From Pedobacter sp. BS3 (GTDB lineage: Bacteria > Bacteroidota > Bacteroidia > Sphingobacteriales > Sphingobacteriaceae): a stretch of 64,000 bases of DNA. Position 1 is the stretch's first letter. Each line of letters opens with the position of its first letter. The stretch spans positions 620,001-684,000 of the forward strand of contig NZ_VTRT01000001.1 of the NCBI RefSeq assembly GCF_008274585.1, given 5' to 3'. Shown here one piece after another: positions 34,543-43,987 of the stretch. The notes beneath the pieces are model-generated. The model ran no database searches and was not told the DNA's origin. It was given only the letters and a program-made list of their open reading frames with translations. Both the position numbers and the translations under genes were made by a program.

Positions 34543-35118
34543 ATGAACGACAAAGAATTATGGCCGGATGAAACTCTACTGGAATCGCTTTTAAAAGATG
34601 ATGAGCATGCTTTTAAGCTGATTTATCAACGGTATGCTTCCGGACTTTATGCGGCTGCATACAACCTGTTCAGGAATAAGCCCTTATGCGAAGATTTGAT
34701 CCAGGAGCTTTTTGCCGATTTATGGATCAAACGGAAAGACCTGAATATACAATCGCTTAAGCCTTATTTGTATATGTCGGTTAAGAACAGGGTGCTGATG
34801 TTGATACGCTCCGGAAGAGCAATGCTCGATGAATCTGCCCTTGAAAAACTGATAGCCGATTATGCCGCAGATGACCGGTTAAACATACGTGAGCTGAATG
34901 ATGTATTGAATCAGGGTATTGATAGTTTACCCGACAGATGCCGTGAGATTTTTCAGCTAAGCCGCCGCGAGCACCTGTCAAACAAAGAAATTGCAGAACG
35001 CTTAAATATATCCGTTAAAACGGTAGAAAATCAAATGACCATTGCCTTGCGTCGTTTACGCGAACAGGCCGGCGAATTTCTGGCAATTCTTATTATCTGG
35101 ACAATCTTCAGAATGTAG
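34543..35118 (+). CDS. ECF RNA polymerase sigma factor (FecI-like)
   Basis: A 191-residue ECF sigma factor: region 2 about 20-88 (LCEDLIQELFADLWIKRKDL) and region 4 about 122-175 (LPDRCREIFQLSRREHLSNKEIAERLNISVKTVENQ). It ends in a hydrophobic tail (FLAILIIWTIF) like the other sigma factor in the window. It is followed by FecR, an STN-type SusC and SusD in the same direction, a textbook trans-envelope regulation circuit: the receptor signals to FecR, which frees this sigma factor to transcribe the SusCD genes. The repeat at 35.14-35.23 kb separates it from FecR. Confidence 0.95.
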   Translation: MNDKELWPDETLLESLLKDDEHAFKLIYQRYASGLYAAAYNLFRNKPLCEDLIQELFADLWIKRKDLNIQSLKPYLYMSVKNRVLMLIRSGRAMLDESALEKLIADYAADDRLNIRELNDVLNQGIDSLPDRCREIFQLSRREHLSNKEIAERLNISVKTVENQMTIALRRLREQAGEFLAILIIWTIFRM

Positions 35119-35139
35119 CGTATTGCGTATTGAGCCTTA

Positions 35140-35232
35140 CACCCTAAACCTTCCGCCTGCCAGCCTTCTACCGCTATGTCCTTGCTTCTAATATTGCTTT
35201 CCGCTTTAAGCCTTCTGCTATCAGCTCCTAAA
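35140..35232 (+). repeat. Degenerate pyrimidine-rich interspersed repeat
   Basis: Between sigma and FecR genes lies a run of related words (GCCTGCCAGCCTTCTACC, TTGCTTCTAATATTGC, CGCTTTAAGCCTTCTGC, AGCTCCTAAAA). A similar run occurs at 63690-63738. The words resemble a widespread low-complexity intergenic repeat of Sphingobacteriaceae. No coding role. Confidence 0.5.
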
Positions 35233-35287
35233 ATTTTTTTCAAACACTTTAGGGGTTGCACCGCTGGTTTGCATCATACAGATAATA

Positions 35288-36214
35288 ATGCAGAAAAACA
35301 GGCCTGATAAAACACCCGGATATATTGAGACTTTGCTGACAACCTATTTTAAGGATATGCAGCAAAAAATCGCTTTATGGCATACTTCATCTTCTAACTT
35401 TGAGCAGGATTTAGTGTACGATAAGGTGCATCACGCTATTCAGTTATACAATAAACGTAAACGCATGCGTTGGTTTGCTGCCGCCGCCATTATCGTATTT
35501 CTTACCGTTTCAACGTTGTTTTATAGCCGGTGGTCAGCAATCAGCAACTTGGTAACACCTGTTGCCATGCTGGAGAAGCAATCTGCCACCGGGCAAATTA
35601 CCTTATTCACGTTGACCGATGGAACTAAAATATGGCTGAATAGTGGTAGTAAGTTATCATATCCCGAAAAATTTAATGGTGAGCAGCGTGAAGTCAGCCT
35701 CTCGGGTGAAGCATATTTTGAAGTAGCGCACACCGATAAACCCTTTATCATCCACACCGGAGATATTAAAACACAGGTTTTAGGAACGAGCTTTAATATC
35801 AGCGCTTACCAGGATGAAAAAAATATCCGTATAACCGTTTTGACCGGGAAAGTAGGTGTAGGTACAAAAACCGGTACAAAAACCATGTATCTGACACCAA
35901 ACCAGCAAGCCGTTTTTGATAAGGAACAGCATATTCTTACCCGTTATGACGATGTTGCCGCCAGCAGCGAAGTGATATGGCGTAATGATAAGCTGGTGTA
36001 TAAAAGTGTCAAGTTGGGAAAAGTGATATCTGATATACAACACCGCTATGATATACATATAAAAGCCGATAAACGTATACTGAATTGTACTATTTCGGTC
36101 GATCTGGGTAATAAACCGGCCGGCGAGGTAATGCAGATTTTAGCAGAAATTATAAACGGGACAAGTGTGTTGAAGAATGAACAATATATCTTAACCGGTA
36201 TAGGATGCCAGTAA
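35288..36214 (+). CDS. FecR family anti-sigma factor
   Basis: A 308-residue regulator with a cytoplasmic anti-sigma part (about 1-58), a membrane segment (about 62-80), a FecR domain (about 95-195; LTDGTKIWLNSGSKLSYPEKF, GEAYFEV, VLGTSFNISAY) and a C-terminal DUF4974 domain (about 230-300; KLGKVISDIQHRYDIHI). In the periplasm it contacts the STN domain of the SusC receptor encoded 169-180 bp downstream. Compare with the orphan FecR at 2.0-3.1 kb, which has no receptor gene next to it. Confidence 0.95.
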   Translation: MQKNRPDKTPGYIETLLTTYFKDMQQKIALWHTSSSNFEQDLVYDKVHHAIQLYNKRKRMRWFAAAAIIVFLTVSTLFYSRWSAISNLVTPVAMLEKQSATGQITLFTLTDGTKIWLNSGSKLSYPEKFNGEQREVSLSGEAYFEVAHTDKPFIIHTGDIKTQVLGTSFNISAYQDEKNIRITVLTGKVGVGTKTGTKTMYLTPNQQAVFDKEQHILTRYDDVAASSEVIWRNDKLVYKSVKLGKVISDIQHRYDIHIKADKRILNCTISVDLGNKPAGEVMQILAEIINGTSVLKNEQYILTGIGCQ

Positions 36215-36268
36215 TAAATTAATAACCTAAATTAAATAGCATATGACATAAAAGGATTACATAAAAAA

Positions 36269-36299
36269 GCCTCTGCCTGGTTGAAGCGGACAGAGGCAA
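36269..36299 (-). terminator. Hairpin between FecR and SusC genes
   Basis: GCCTCTG and CAGAGGC form a 7-bp stem. On the minus strand it is followed by a T-run, so as a rho-independent terminator it would work only in that direction; on the plus strand it is a hairpin in the FecR-SusC spacer that might moderate read-through or mRNA stability. Confidence 0.45.
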
Positions 36300-36394
36300 A
36301 AATGTCGAGTTAAAATGTATGCTGTCCAGGACCTTCCACAATCATGGATGTGGCATACTAATGTTCACCCATTAACATTTTAATGCCTAAAGTT

Positions 36395-39300
36395 ATGAAA
36401 AAATCTCTATTGTGTAATAGAGTGACCAACTATGCGCTAACTGTCATGAAAATCAGCACTTTGGTTTATATTACTACCTGTTGTTTGTGCTCTATGGCAT
36501 GGGCCAGCACAAGCTATGCACAACGATTAGCCGAGCAGAAGATCACCGTAAATTTCAAAAACATAAGGCTGGATGATGCCCTTGAAAAGCTGACCGAAGG
36601 CACAGGCTTTAAGGTAGCCTATTCAGATAACCTGATCAACGAGGCTGCACGTGTAAGTATGAAGATAAGTAACGGCAGCCTGTTACATGCGCTTCAGCAG
36701 CTGCTGGAGCCACAGCATCTTTCGTTTTCAGAAGTAGGTAACGTTATTGTACTTAAAAAAGCTCCGGCAGAGGTTCAGAAACCTGGAAAAACTATTCGCG
36801 GAACTGTAAAAGATACTACCGGCGCTACACTGGTAGGTGTAACCGTGCGGGTAAAAGATAAGCAAGGTTTGGGCACAAGCACCGATATTAACGGAAAATA
36901 TGTATTAGATGTTCCCGATGGTGCTGTGCTGGTGTTTAACTACGTAGGGTTCAGATCACTTGAAATACCAGTCGGTAAAAGAGAGGTGTTGGATGTGGTT
37001 TTGCATGCTGCCGATTCACGTTTAGAAGAAGTGGTTGTAGTAGGTTACGGAACGCAGAAAAAGATAAGCCTGGTTGGTGCACAATCTACTGTTAAGCCTA
37101 CTGATTTACAGCTTCCGATACGCAATCTCAGCACTTCATTAGGAGGACGGTTGGCTGGCGTAGTGTCGGTACAACGGAGTGGCGAACCAGGAGGCGACAA
37201 TGCCGATATCTGGATTAGAGGTATATCAACGTTTAGTAGCAGCTTAAGTAAACCCCTGGTATTGGTCGATGGTGTTCCCAGACCATTTGCCGATGTTGAT
37301 CCCGAGGATATTGAGAGCTTTTCCATTTTAAAAGATGCCTCTGCTACGGCCGTATATGGTGTGAGAGGTGCCAACGGTGTAATTCTAATCACTACTAAAA
37401 GCGGAACTCCCGGCAAGCCGAAATTCAACATACGGTATAACGAGGGAATTACCTCTTTTACCCAATTGCCCGAATTTGCCGATGGAGTAACCTACATGCA
37501 AATGGCTAACGAAGCGCTGACTAACCGCGGAAGTGCTCCCCGGTACACAGCAGAAGAAATTGAGGCAACCCGTACACAGTCAGATCCATACCTGTACCCC
37601 AATGTAAACTGGTACAATGAACTGTTTAATAAGTGGGGCGGTATGCGTCAGGCCAATATGAACATTAACGGAGGTTCAGACCGGGCCAATTATTATGTGG
37701 CAACAAGTTATTATGATGAAAAAGGTTTGTATAAAACAGATGAATTGGTAAAATACGATTCTGAAGTCAGGTATAAGCGTTATAACCTGACAACAAATCT
37801 TACCTTAAAGCCATCTAACAGTACCACTATAAAATTGGGCATACAAGGCTACCTGGCCAATGTAAATTATCCCGGCAGCAATTCGAGTGATATTTTTGAA
37901 AAAGCCTTTTTCATGACACCGGTGCTTAACCCGGTAAAATATCCCGATGGGCGTGCTGCTGATGGAACGGCTTCAAGCGTACAAAACCCGTATGCGTTGC
38001 TAACACAAACCGGATATGCCAATCAATGGCGGAATCAGCTATTCTCTAATTTAAGAGTAACGCAAGGGCTTGATGTTGTAACCAAAGGTTTGTCGGCCAC
38101 TGCCATGTTTTCGTTTGATGCATACAATTATGTAAGCCTGCGCCGGACTAAAACACCTACTACCTGGCTGGCTACCGGCAGAGATGCCGACGGCAATCTG
38201 ATATACCAGCAAACCCGTTTAGGCTCAGATTATTTAACTTACGCTAGGAATAATGAAGGTTCCAGGACATTCTACAACGAGATTGCTTTAAATTATACCC
38301 GCAGCTTTGGTAAACACGATGTAGGCGGGATGCTTTTATATAACCAGAGCGATGAGGTGAATACCCAGGCCGACGATTTAGAAACCTCGTTGCCGTTCCG
38401 TTTCAGGGGACTGGCAGGCCGAGCTACCTATGCCTACAATAACCGGTATTTTGCCGAGTTTAACTTTGGTTACAATGGCTCAGAAAACTTCCTTCCTCAA
38501 AAAAGATATGGCTTTTTCCCATCTGTAGCAGTGGGCTGGTTGCTCTCTGATGAAGATTTCTTTAAAGGAGCACGAGATGTTGTTCAAATGGCCAAAATTC
38601 GTTTTTCGCATGGAAAAGTAGGTAACAGCAATATTGGCGGCCGGCGATTTGCTTACCTGGGTACCGTAGAAAAATTGGGTACAGCAACAGCTCCTGTATA
38701 TTCCTTTGGCCGGTCACCAGTGGGTATGACCGGATATGATATTGGTGAATATGCGGTAGATGTAACCTGGGAAACATCTAAAAAAACTGACCTGGGCTTA
38801 GACCTATGGACATTGCATAATCAGCTAAACCTGCAGGTAGATTTATTTAAAGAACACCGCGAAGGAATTTTCCTCCGCAGAGCTTCGCTGCCGGCATACA
38901 TTGGTATGCGTAATAACCCTTACGGAAATGTAGGTGTTATAGACAATAAAGGTATAGACGGTTCAATGACCTATTCGGGTAAATTAGGCCAGAATTTCAA
39001 GTTCCAGCTGTTAGGTAATCTTACCTATAACAGGAACACTGTTGTAGAAGATGATCAGCCTGACCCGATTTATCCCTGGCTGGCAACAAAAGGTCGTAAG
39101 GTAGGTCAGCGGTTTGGATATATTGCCCTTGGGCTTTTTGAAAGCAATGAAGAAATTGCCAATAGTCCCAAACAATCCGGCGATGTTCGTCCTGGAGATA
39201 TTAAATTCAAAGACCTTAACGGCGATGGTGTGATAAACTCATACGATAATGCACCCATTGGATATGGACAGGTTCCGGAAATTGTGTATGGTTTTGGTTT

Positions 39301-39778
39301 TACCTTAGGATATAAAGCTTTTTCTATTTCCACGCTTTTCCAGGGAGTTGGTAATATGGACATCTGGTTAAACGGCGAAGGTTTAATTCCATTTCAGCAG
39401 GGATTAAGCCGGGGAAATCTCTTTAAAAATGTTACCGACAGGTGGACAGTTGATAACCCTAATCCGAATGCGTTTTATCCACGACTGGGTGCAGGAACTA
39501 TTAATGATAATTACACCCGCAGCACCTGGTGGATACAAAACGGTCGTTATTTGCGCCTTAAAACGTTGCAACTTACATATACGTTACCGAAGAGTTTCAT
39601 CAGCAAAGCCAAACTGCAAAATGCACAGGTCTTCTTTTCAGGAGTAAATCTCTGGACACTGAGTCCGTTTAAAATGTGGGATCCGGAGCTGGGTGACGGC
39701 AGTGATGCCGCTTATCCCGGCGGAGCCAGATATCCTAATATAGCAACATACAGTCTTGGCTTTAACTTGAATTTTTAA
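36395..39778 (+). CDS. STN-domain SusC/RagA TonB-dependent transducer
   Basis: A 1127-residue receptor. I prefer the ATG at 36395 (MKKSLLCNRV) to the one four codons earlier. A long signal peptide (about 1-42, ending SYAQ) leads to an STN signalling domain (about 48-118; KITVNFKNIRLDDALEKL), a carboxypeptidase-D-like domain (about 130-205), the plug (about 215-335; VVVGYGTQKKISLVGA and LKDASATAVYGVRGANGVILI) and the barrel ending in FNLNF. The STN domain talks to FecR at 35.3 kb, so binding of substrate is sensed here. Its partner SusD follows 13 bp downstream. The substrate is not known. Confidence 0.95.
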   Translation: MKKSLLCNRVTNYALTVMKISTLVYITTCCLCSMAWASTSYAQRLAEQKITVNFKNIRLDDALEKLTEGTGFKVAYSDNLINEAARVSMKISNGSLLHALQQLLEPQHLSFSEVGNVIVLKKAPAEVQKPGKTIRGTVKDTTGATLVGVTVRVKDKQGLGTSTDINGKYVLDVPDGAVLVFNYVGFRSLEIPVGKREVLDVVLHAADSRLEEVVVVGYGTQKKISLVGAQSTVKPTDLQLPIRNLSTSLGGRLAGVVSVQRSGEPGGDNADIWIRGISTFSSSLSKPLVLVDGVPRPFADVDPEDIESFSILKDASATAVYGVRGANGVILITTKSGTPGKPKFNIRYNEGITSFTQLPEFADGVTYMQMANEALTNRGSAPRYTAEEIEATRTQSDPYLYPNVNWYNELFNKWGGMRQANMNINGGSDRANYYVATSYYDEKGLYKTDELVKYDSEVRYKRYNLTTNLTLKPSNSTTIKLGIQGYLANVNYPGSNSSDIFEKAFFMTPVLNPVKYPDGRAADGTASSVQNPYALLTQTGYANQWRNQLFSNLRVTQGLDVVTKGLSATAMFSFDAYNYVSLRRTKTPTTWLATGRDADGNLIYQQTRLGSDYLTYARNNEGSRTFYNEIALNYTRSFGKHDVGGMLLYNQSDEVNTQADDLETSLPFRFRGLAGRATYAYNNRYFAEFNFGYNGSENFLPQKRYGFFPSVAVGWLLSDEDFFKGARDVVQMAKIRFSHGKVGNSNIGGRRFAYLGTVEKLGTATAPVYSFGRSPVGMTGYDIGEYAVDVTWETSKKTDLGLDLWTLHNQLNLQVDLFKEHREGIFLRRASLPAYIGMRNNPYGNVGVIDNKGIDGSMTYSGKLGQNFKFQLLGNLTYNRNTVVEDDQPDPIYPWLATKGRKVGQRFGYIALGLFESNEEIANSPKQSGDVRPGDIKFKDLNGDGVINSYDNAPIGYGQVPEIVYGFGFTLGYKAFSISTLFQGVGNMDIWLNGEGLIPFQQGLSRGNLFKNVTDRWTVDNPNPNAFYPRLGAGTINDNYTRSTWWIQNGRYLRLKTLQLTYTLPKSFISKAKLQNAQVFFSGVNLWTLSPFKMWDPELGDGSDAAYPGGARYPNIATYSLGFNLNF

Positions 39779-39791
39779 TCTGATAAATACA

Positions 39792-41621
39792 ATGAATATG
39801 AACAGACTAAGATATAGCATTTGTATTTTCATTTGCATATTGCTTACGGCTACTTCCTGCCAGAAAAATTTTCTGGACCAGGTTCCAGACGATCGGTTGA
39901 CTATTGAACAGGTATTTCAGCAATACACACCATCAGAGCAATACCTGGCTAATGTATACAGTTACATTAAAGACGATACCTACATTACCAACAGTACGCC
40001 ATGGATTGGCTTATCGGATGAAGGTGATGTTACCTACGACCGGCCCGGGTATCTGACATTTCTGATGAATATTGGTAACTGGAATGCCGCATCCGGTTAC
40101 TTTGACAATTATTATAGCGACTACTATAAAGGTATACGGTCTGCAACTACTTTTATTCAAAACATAAGTGGAAACCCGGAATACAGCCCCTCGCTGATTA
40201 TCAGAAGAATGGCTGAAGCCCGGTATGTAAGGGCATACCTTTATTTCTGCCTGCTGCGCACCTGGGGACCAATAACCATTCTGGGAGATGAGCTTATTCC
40301 CGGCGATCTTCAGCCCGGCGACCCCCAGTTAAGCCTGCCGCGTAATTCATACGATGAATGTGTAAATTATATTGTAAGCGAGCTTGATAAGGCAACGCAG
40401 GATTTACCAACGCATTTTACAGAACAGGGCGATGCCGAGATGGGCCGTGCTACCAAACTGGCTTGTATGGCGCTTAAAAGTCGTGTGTTGTTGTATGCAG
40501 CCAGCCCTCTGTTTAACGGAAATACAGATTACGCCGGTTTTAAAAATCCGGATGGAAAAGCATTAATTAACACGCAATATGATGCTCAAAAATGGGCAAG
40601 AGCAGCCAAGGCAGCCAAGGATGTTATTGATCTGGGTATTTTATCTTTATATAAAAAGAATAATGCACAGGGGCAGTTTGACCCTTTTATATCCTATCGC
40701 GATGTATTCCTGGATCCGTGGAATTCAGAATGGATCTTTGCCCGTATAGCGAATAATTTATCCGGTTATGAAAGAGCATTGACACCCCGGTTAGCAAGCG
40801 GATATTGCAGCACCGGGCCTCCCCAGCAAATGGTTGATTCATACCAGATGGCTAACGGGCTGCAACCTGTTTTAGGATATAATTCTGATGGATCGCCCAT
40901 TATTAATGCTGCTTCAGGGTATAAAGAAACCGGCTTTTCTACCGTTCAGGGCGTTGCCAATACATCTAATATGTACGCCAATCGTGAGCCCCGCTTCTAT
41001 GTTAGCGTAAATTACAATAATGCTCCATGGATCAATACCAGCGAAGGTGTAAAAATCATTCAAACATTTAACTCCGGGGAGTCTGGCCCAGCCGGTTCCT
41101 GGGATTATCCACGGTCCAGTTATTTTATTCGTAAAAATGTATCTCCGGCCAGTAATCCCCGCACAGGAGTATATGCAAGCCGGCCTTACCTGATGTTCCG
41201 TTATGCAGAAGTGCTGTTAAATTATATCGAAGCCCTGAACGAATACGATCCGAACAATGCCGATATATTGAAATACCTTAATGCTATCCGCGAGCGGGCT
41301 GGCGTGCCACAATACGGGACAGGTACAAATCCGTTGCCGGTACCAGGTTCGCAAGCAGCCATGCAGGAAGCTATTCGGCACGAGCGCAAAATTGAGCTTG
41401 CCTTTGAGCATTTACGTTATTTTGATACACGCCGTTGGAAAATTGCCGAGCAAACCGATGCCGGGCCGTTTTACGGTATGAACGTAAATGCCAATTTGCC
41501 GGATTTTTATAAACGGGTTGTTTTTGAAACCAGGGTATTCCGCAAAAGCTTTTACCTGTTTCCAATACCTCAAACAGAGATTAATAAAAACAAAAATCTG
41601 GTTCAGAACCCAGGATGGTAA
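39792..41621 (+). CDS. SusD/RagB family outer-membrane lipoprotein
   Basis: A 609-residue SusD-like lipoprotein (lipobox TATSC, Cys23). N-terminal domain with IIRRMAEARYVRAYLYFCLLRTWG and C-terminal RagB domain with YRLMFRYAEVLLNYIEALNEY-like helix and IRHERKIELAFEHLRYFDTRRW. It caps the STN-SusC transporter encoded upstream. It is longer than the glucan and mannan SusD proteins (527 and 542 residues), having extra loops around the binding region. Together with SusC it should import a medium-sized ligand. Confidence 0.94.
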   Translation: MNMNRLRYSICIFICILLTATSCQKNFLDQVPDDRLTIEQVFQQYTPSEQYLANVYSYIKDDTYITNSTPWIGLSDEGDVTYDRPGYLTFLMNIGNWNAASGYFDNYYSDYYKGIRSATTFIQNISGNPEYSPSLIIRRMAEARYVRAYLYFCLLRTWGPITILGDELIPGDLQPGDPQLSLPRNSYDECVNYIVSELDKATQDLPTHFTEQGDAEMGRATKLACMALKSRVLLYAASPLFNGNTDYAGFKNPDGKALINTQYDAQKWARAAKAAKDVIDLGILSLYKKNNAQGQFDPFISYRDVFLDPWNSEWIFARIANNLSGYERALTPRLASGYCSTGPPQQMVDSYQMANGLQPVLGYNSDGSPIINAASGYKETGFSTVQGVANTSNMYANREPRFYVSVNYNNAPWINTSEGVKIIQTFNSGESGPAGSWDYPRSSYFIRKNVSPASNPRTGVYASRPYLMFRYAEVLLNYIEALNEYDPNNADILKYLNAIRERAGVPQYGTGTNPLPVPGSQAAMQEAIRHERKIELAFEHLRYFDTRRWKIAEQTDAGPFYGMNVNANLPDFYKRVVFETRVFRKSFYLFPIPQTEINKNKNLVQNPGW

Positions 41622-41642
41622 AACGTTAAATGAAATGACGTC

Positions 41643-42851
41643 ATGAAGATAAAATCATTGTTATACATCGCTTTAATAATGTTTGCAGGGCTTTTCTTGT
41701 ACACCTGTAAATACAATACGGATATAGCTAATCCGGGCGATTACGTAAAAATTTATATGCCACAGGCAACAGATGCTCCGGCAAAGCGCACATTTGTAAT
41801 GGCTGATACCCTACAAACCATTATCTACGGTGCTGCCTATGGCGGAACAGATTATCCTGGAAATGATATCGAAGTTAGTTTTAAGGTAGACAACAGTCTG
41901 GTACAGGACTTTAACACCAAAAACGGAACTGATTATGCGGTAATGCCCCAGGGAAGTTATGAGCTGCAAACTACATCGGCCACCATTAAAAAGGGAGAGC
42001 TAAAAACGGCGCCCTTAAAAATCAAAATAAAAACGGCCGGAAGCCTGGAAGCATTTAAGCAGTATTTACTGCCGGTAAGTATTGAACAGGTAAGTGGTAA
42101 TTTACCAGTAAACGAGAATCTAAGAACCTCTTATTTTCTGGTTGAAGCCCAGCGGGATGGTATAAGTCTGAAAGTGATGTCGTATGGAAAAGGTAGCGGC
42201 TATAACGACATGAATGCTTTGGCTGCTTCAATTAATACCGTTAATCCGGATTTACTACTGGTACGTGAAATAGATAAAGGAACTACCCGTAATGGTAATA
42301 CCGATCAGCCGGCAATCTTATCCAAATTAATAGGGATGCCATATTATGCTTTTGCCAACGGACTGGATTATCAGGGAGGTAAATATGGATGTGTGGTTTA
42401 TTCAAAATTTCCCATTGTAGATAGTGCAGCCTATCAACTGCCTACTACTCCGGCAGAAAAAGGTCCTCTTGCTATTATTACCGTACAGGTAAATGATACG
42501 CATAAACTGGTTTTTGCCGGAACCCATCTCAATGCTAACGCAACATACAGAAGTACTCAAACGCCTGCTTTATTGAATATTATGAGTGCATATACAGATA
42601 TTCCGGTAATCCTGGCTGGAAATTTCAATGATAAGCCTGTAACAGGCGATACGTATGTACAAATGGCAACGCAGTTTAGCTTTCCGTGTACCACGTGTCC
42701 GGCCAATTACCCGGCAAGTGCTCCGGCCACCAATTCAGATTATATCATGTTTAAGCCATCGGCCAGCTTCAGGGTATTAGATTATACAGTGGCAGGTTCA
42801 TCAGTTAGTACACATTTACCTGTAATTGTGCAATTACAGATGTTTTATTAA
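41643..42851 (+). CDS. DUF1735-fused EEP-fold lipoprotein, catalytically degenerate
   Basis: A 402-residue lipoprotein-like protein (Cys22 in FLYTCK) with an N-terminal DUF1735/BT_3987-type beta-sandwich (about 30-165), found in surface glycan-binding proteins, and a C-terminal endonuclease/exonuclease/phosphatase (DNase I-like) fold (about 175-402). The catalytic set is damaged: the metal Asn of SYN is Gly182 (MSYGKG), the Asp of GDxN is Asn327 (AGNFND), and the Asp of SDH is Thr390 (SSVSTH). Glu209, His295, Asn329 and His391 remain. Hydrolysis is therefore unlikely and a binding role more plausible. It follows SusD by 21 bp; an intact EEP paralogue is encoded next. Confidence 0.87.
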   Translation: MKIKSLLYIALIMFAGLFLYTCKYNTDIANPGDYVKIYMPQATDAPAKRTFVMADTLQTIIYGAAYGGTDYPGNDIEVSFKVDNSLVQDFNTKNGTDYAVMPQGSYELQTTSATIKKGELKTAPLKIKIKTAGSLEAFKQYLLPVSIEQVSGNLPVNENLRTSYFLVEAQRDGISLKVMSYGKGSGYNDMNALAASINTVNPDLLLVREIDKGTTRNGNTDQPAILSKLIGMPYYAFANGLDYQGGKYGCVVYSKFPIVDSAAYQLPTTPAEKGPLAIITVQVNDTHKLVFAGTHLNANATYRSTQTPALLNIMSAYTDIPVILAGNFNDKPVTGDTYVQMATQFSFPCTTCPANYPASAPATNSDYIMFKPSASFRVLDYTVAGSSVSTHLPVIVQLQMFY

Positions 42852-42864
42852 ATAAATTGAATTT

Positions 42865-42994
42865 GGGGCTGACCAAAAAGTCAAAAAGCATCGTCATTTC
42901 GACGACCTTAGGAGGAGAAATCTTCTGCCTAAGTACTTCTGGTGGAGATCCCTCGACTACGTCTCGGGATGACGAGAGCTTTTTAGTCAGCCCC
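42865..42994 (-). repeat. MITE-like element family A, copy 2
   Basis: 130 bp in the opposite orientation to copy 1 (19244-19412), ends GGGGCTGACCAAAAAG and CTTTTTAGTCAGCCCC. It separates the two EEP paralogues and so inserted after or at their duplication. It lacks the internal palindrome of copy 1. Confidence 0.88.
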
Positions 42995-43026
42995 TTAAAG
43001 CTAATTCTTAAAAATAGCGTGCAGTT

Positions 43027-43866
43027 ATGAAAAGTGTTTTAGGTAATACCATAAAATTAACAGTTATATTATTGCTGACATGTGCTTGCAATAAAGCCAA
43101 AGAAGCACCTAAAGATCCGGTAAAACCGCCGGTAAATAAGGGGCTTATAGTTAAAGTAATGTCGTATAACATACATATCGGCAATCCGCCAAGTAAACCT
43201 GCTAATTACCGTGATTTGTCGGCCATTGCAAGTGTAATTAATATTGAAAAACCTGACCTGGTAGCGTTAAGCGAAGTGGACAATAAAACCCAGCGCTCTG
43301 GTGTAACTGTTGACCAGGCAAAAGAACTTGGGAAACTTACCGGCATGTATTACTTTTTTACTAAAGCAATGGATTACCAGGGTGGCGAATATGGCGATGC
43401 TGTTTTATCACGGTTCCCGATCCTGGAGAGTACCCGTTACGTACTTCCCACAACAGGATCTGGATTTGAACCCCGTTCTGTAGCCATGATCACCGTAGAA
43501 AAAGAAGGCCGTAAATTCCATTTTGCCGCAACACATTTAGATCATACCGCAGAGGACGCGAACCGTATTCTTCAGGCTAATGAGCTGGTAAAAATTATAA
43601 ACCAGCTTTCTATCCCGTTAATAATAGCCGGTGATTGGAATGCCCAACCCAGTTCTCAACCGATAGAGATATTAAAACAAACGCTTACGCCAACATGTGT
43701 CAATAATTGCCTGTTAACTTTTCCGGCTACTAAACCAGATCGTACAATTGATTATATCATGTATAAACCCCTGGAGAAATTCAAAGTATTAAATCTCCGA
43801 ACAGTAAATGAAACATACGCTTCTGACCATTTGCCATTAACTGCAGAGATAGAGCTTAAGTTTTAG
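43027..43866 (+). CDS. EEP-family phosphodiesterase/nuclease lipoprotein, intact active site
   Basis: A 279-residue lipoprotein (Cys21 in LTCAC) with a complete DNase I-like active site: Asn48 in VMSYNIHIG, Glu83 in LSEVD, His170 in ATHLDH, Asp203 and Asn205 in AGDWNAQP, Asp267-His268 in ASDHLP. It should hydrolyse a phosphate ester or phosphodiester with Mg2+, as in DNase I, sphingomyelinase or inositol-phosphatase relatives. The sequence shares LDYQGG-type and LPTT motifs with the upstream degenerate gene, showing that the two are duplicates. No DUF1735 domain is attached. Anchored to the outer membrane, it would act on an extracellular or periplasmic substrate. Confidence 0.9.
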   Translation: MKSVLGNTIKLTVILLLTCACNKAKEAPKDPVKPPVNKGLIVKVMSYNIHIGNPPSKPANYRDLSAIASVINIEKPDLVALSEVDNKTQRSGVTVDQAKELGKLTGMYYFFTKAMDYQGGEYGDAVLSRFPILESTRYVLPTTGSGFEPRSVAMITVEKEGRKFHFAATHLDHTAEDANRILQANELVKIINQLSIPLIIAGDWNAQPSSQPIEILKQTLTPTCVNNCLLTFPATKPDRTIDYIMYKPLEKFKVLNLRTVNETYASDHLPLTAEIELKF

Positions 43867-43883
43867 CATTGGCCTATGAAAAG

Positions 43884-43915
43884 AGCCCCGGAAGCTTGTA
43901 AAGAGCTTTCGGGCT
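43884..43915 (+). terminator. Hairpin after EEP gene
   Basis: AGCCCCGGAAGCT and AGCTTTCGGGCT pair with one bulge and one G-T wobble. The following sequence is only moderately T-rich, so termination is plausible but incomplete. Confidence 0.4.
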
Positions 43916-43987
43916 TCTGGACTGTACTTTATGGTGCAGCAGGGCATTTATTGTATTATCAATTCATATAAACCTTAAAATTAAATT

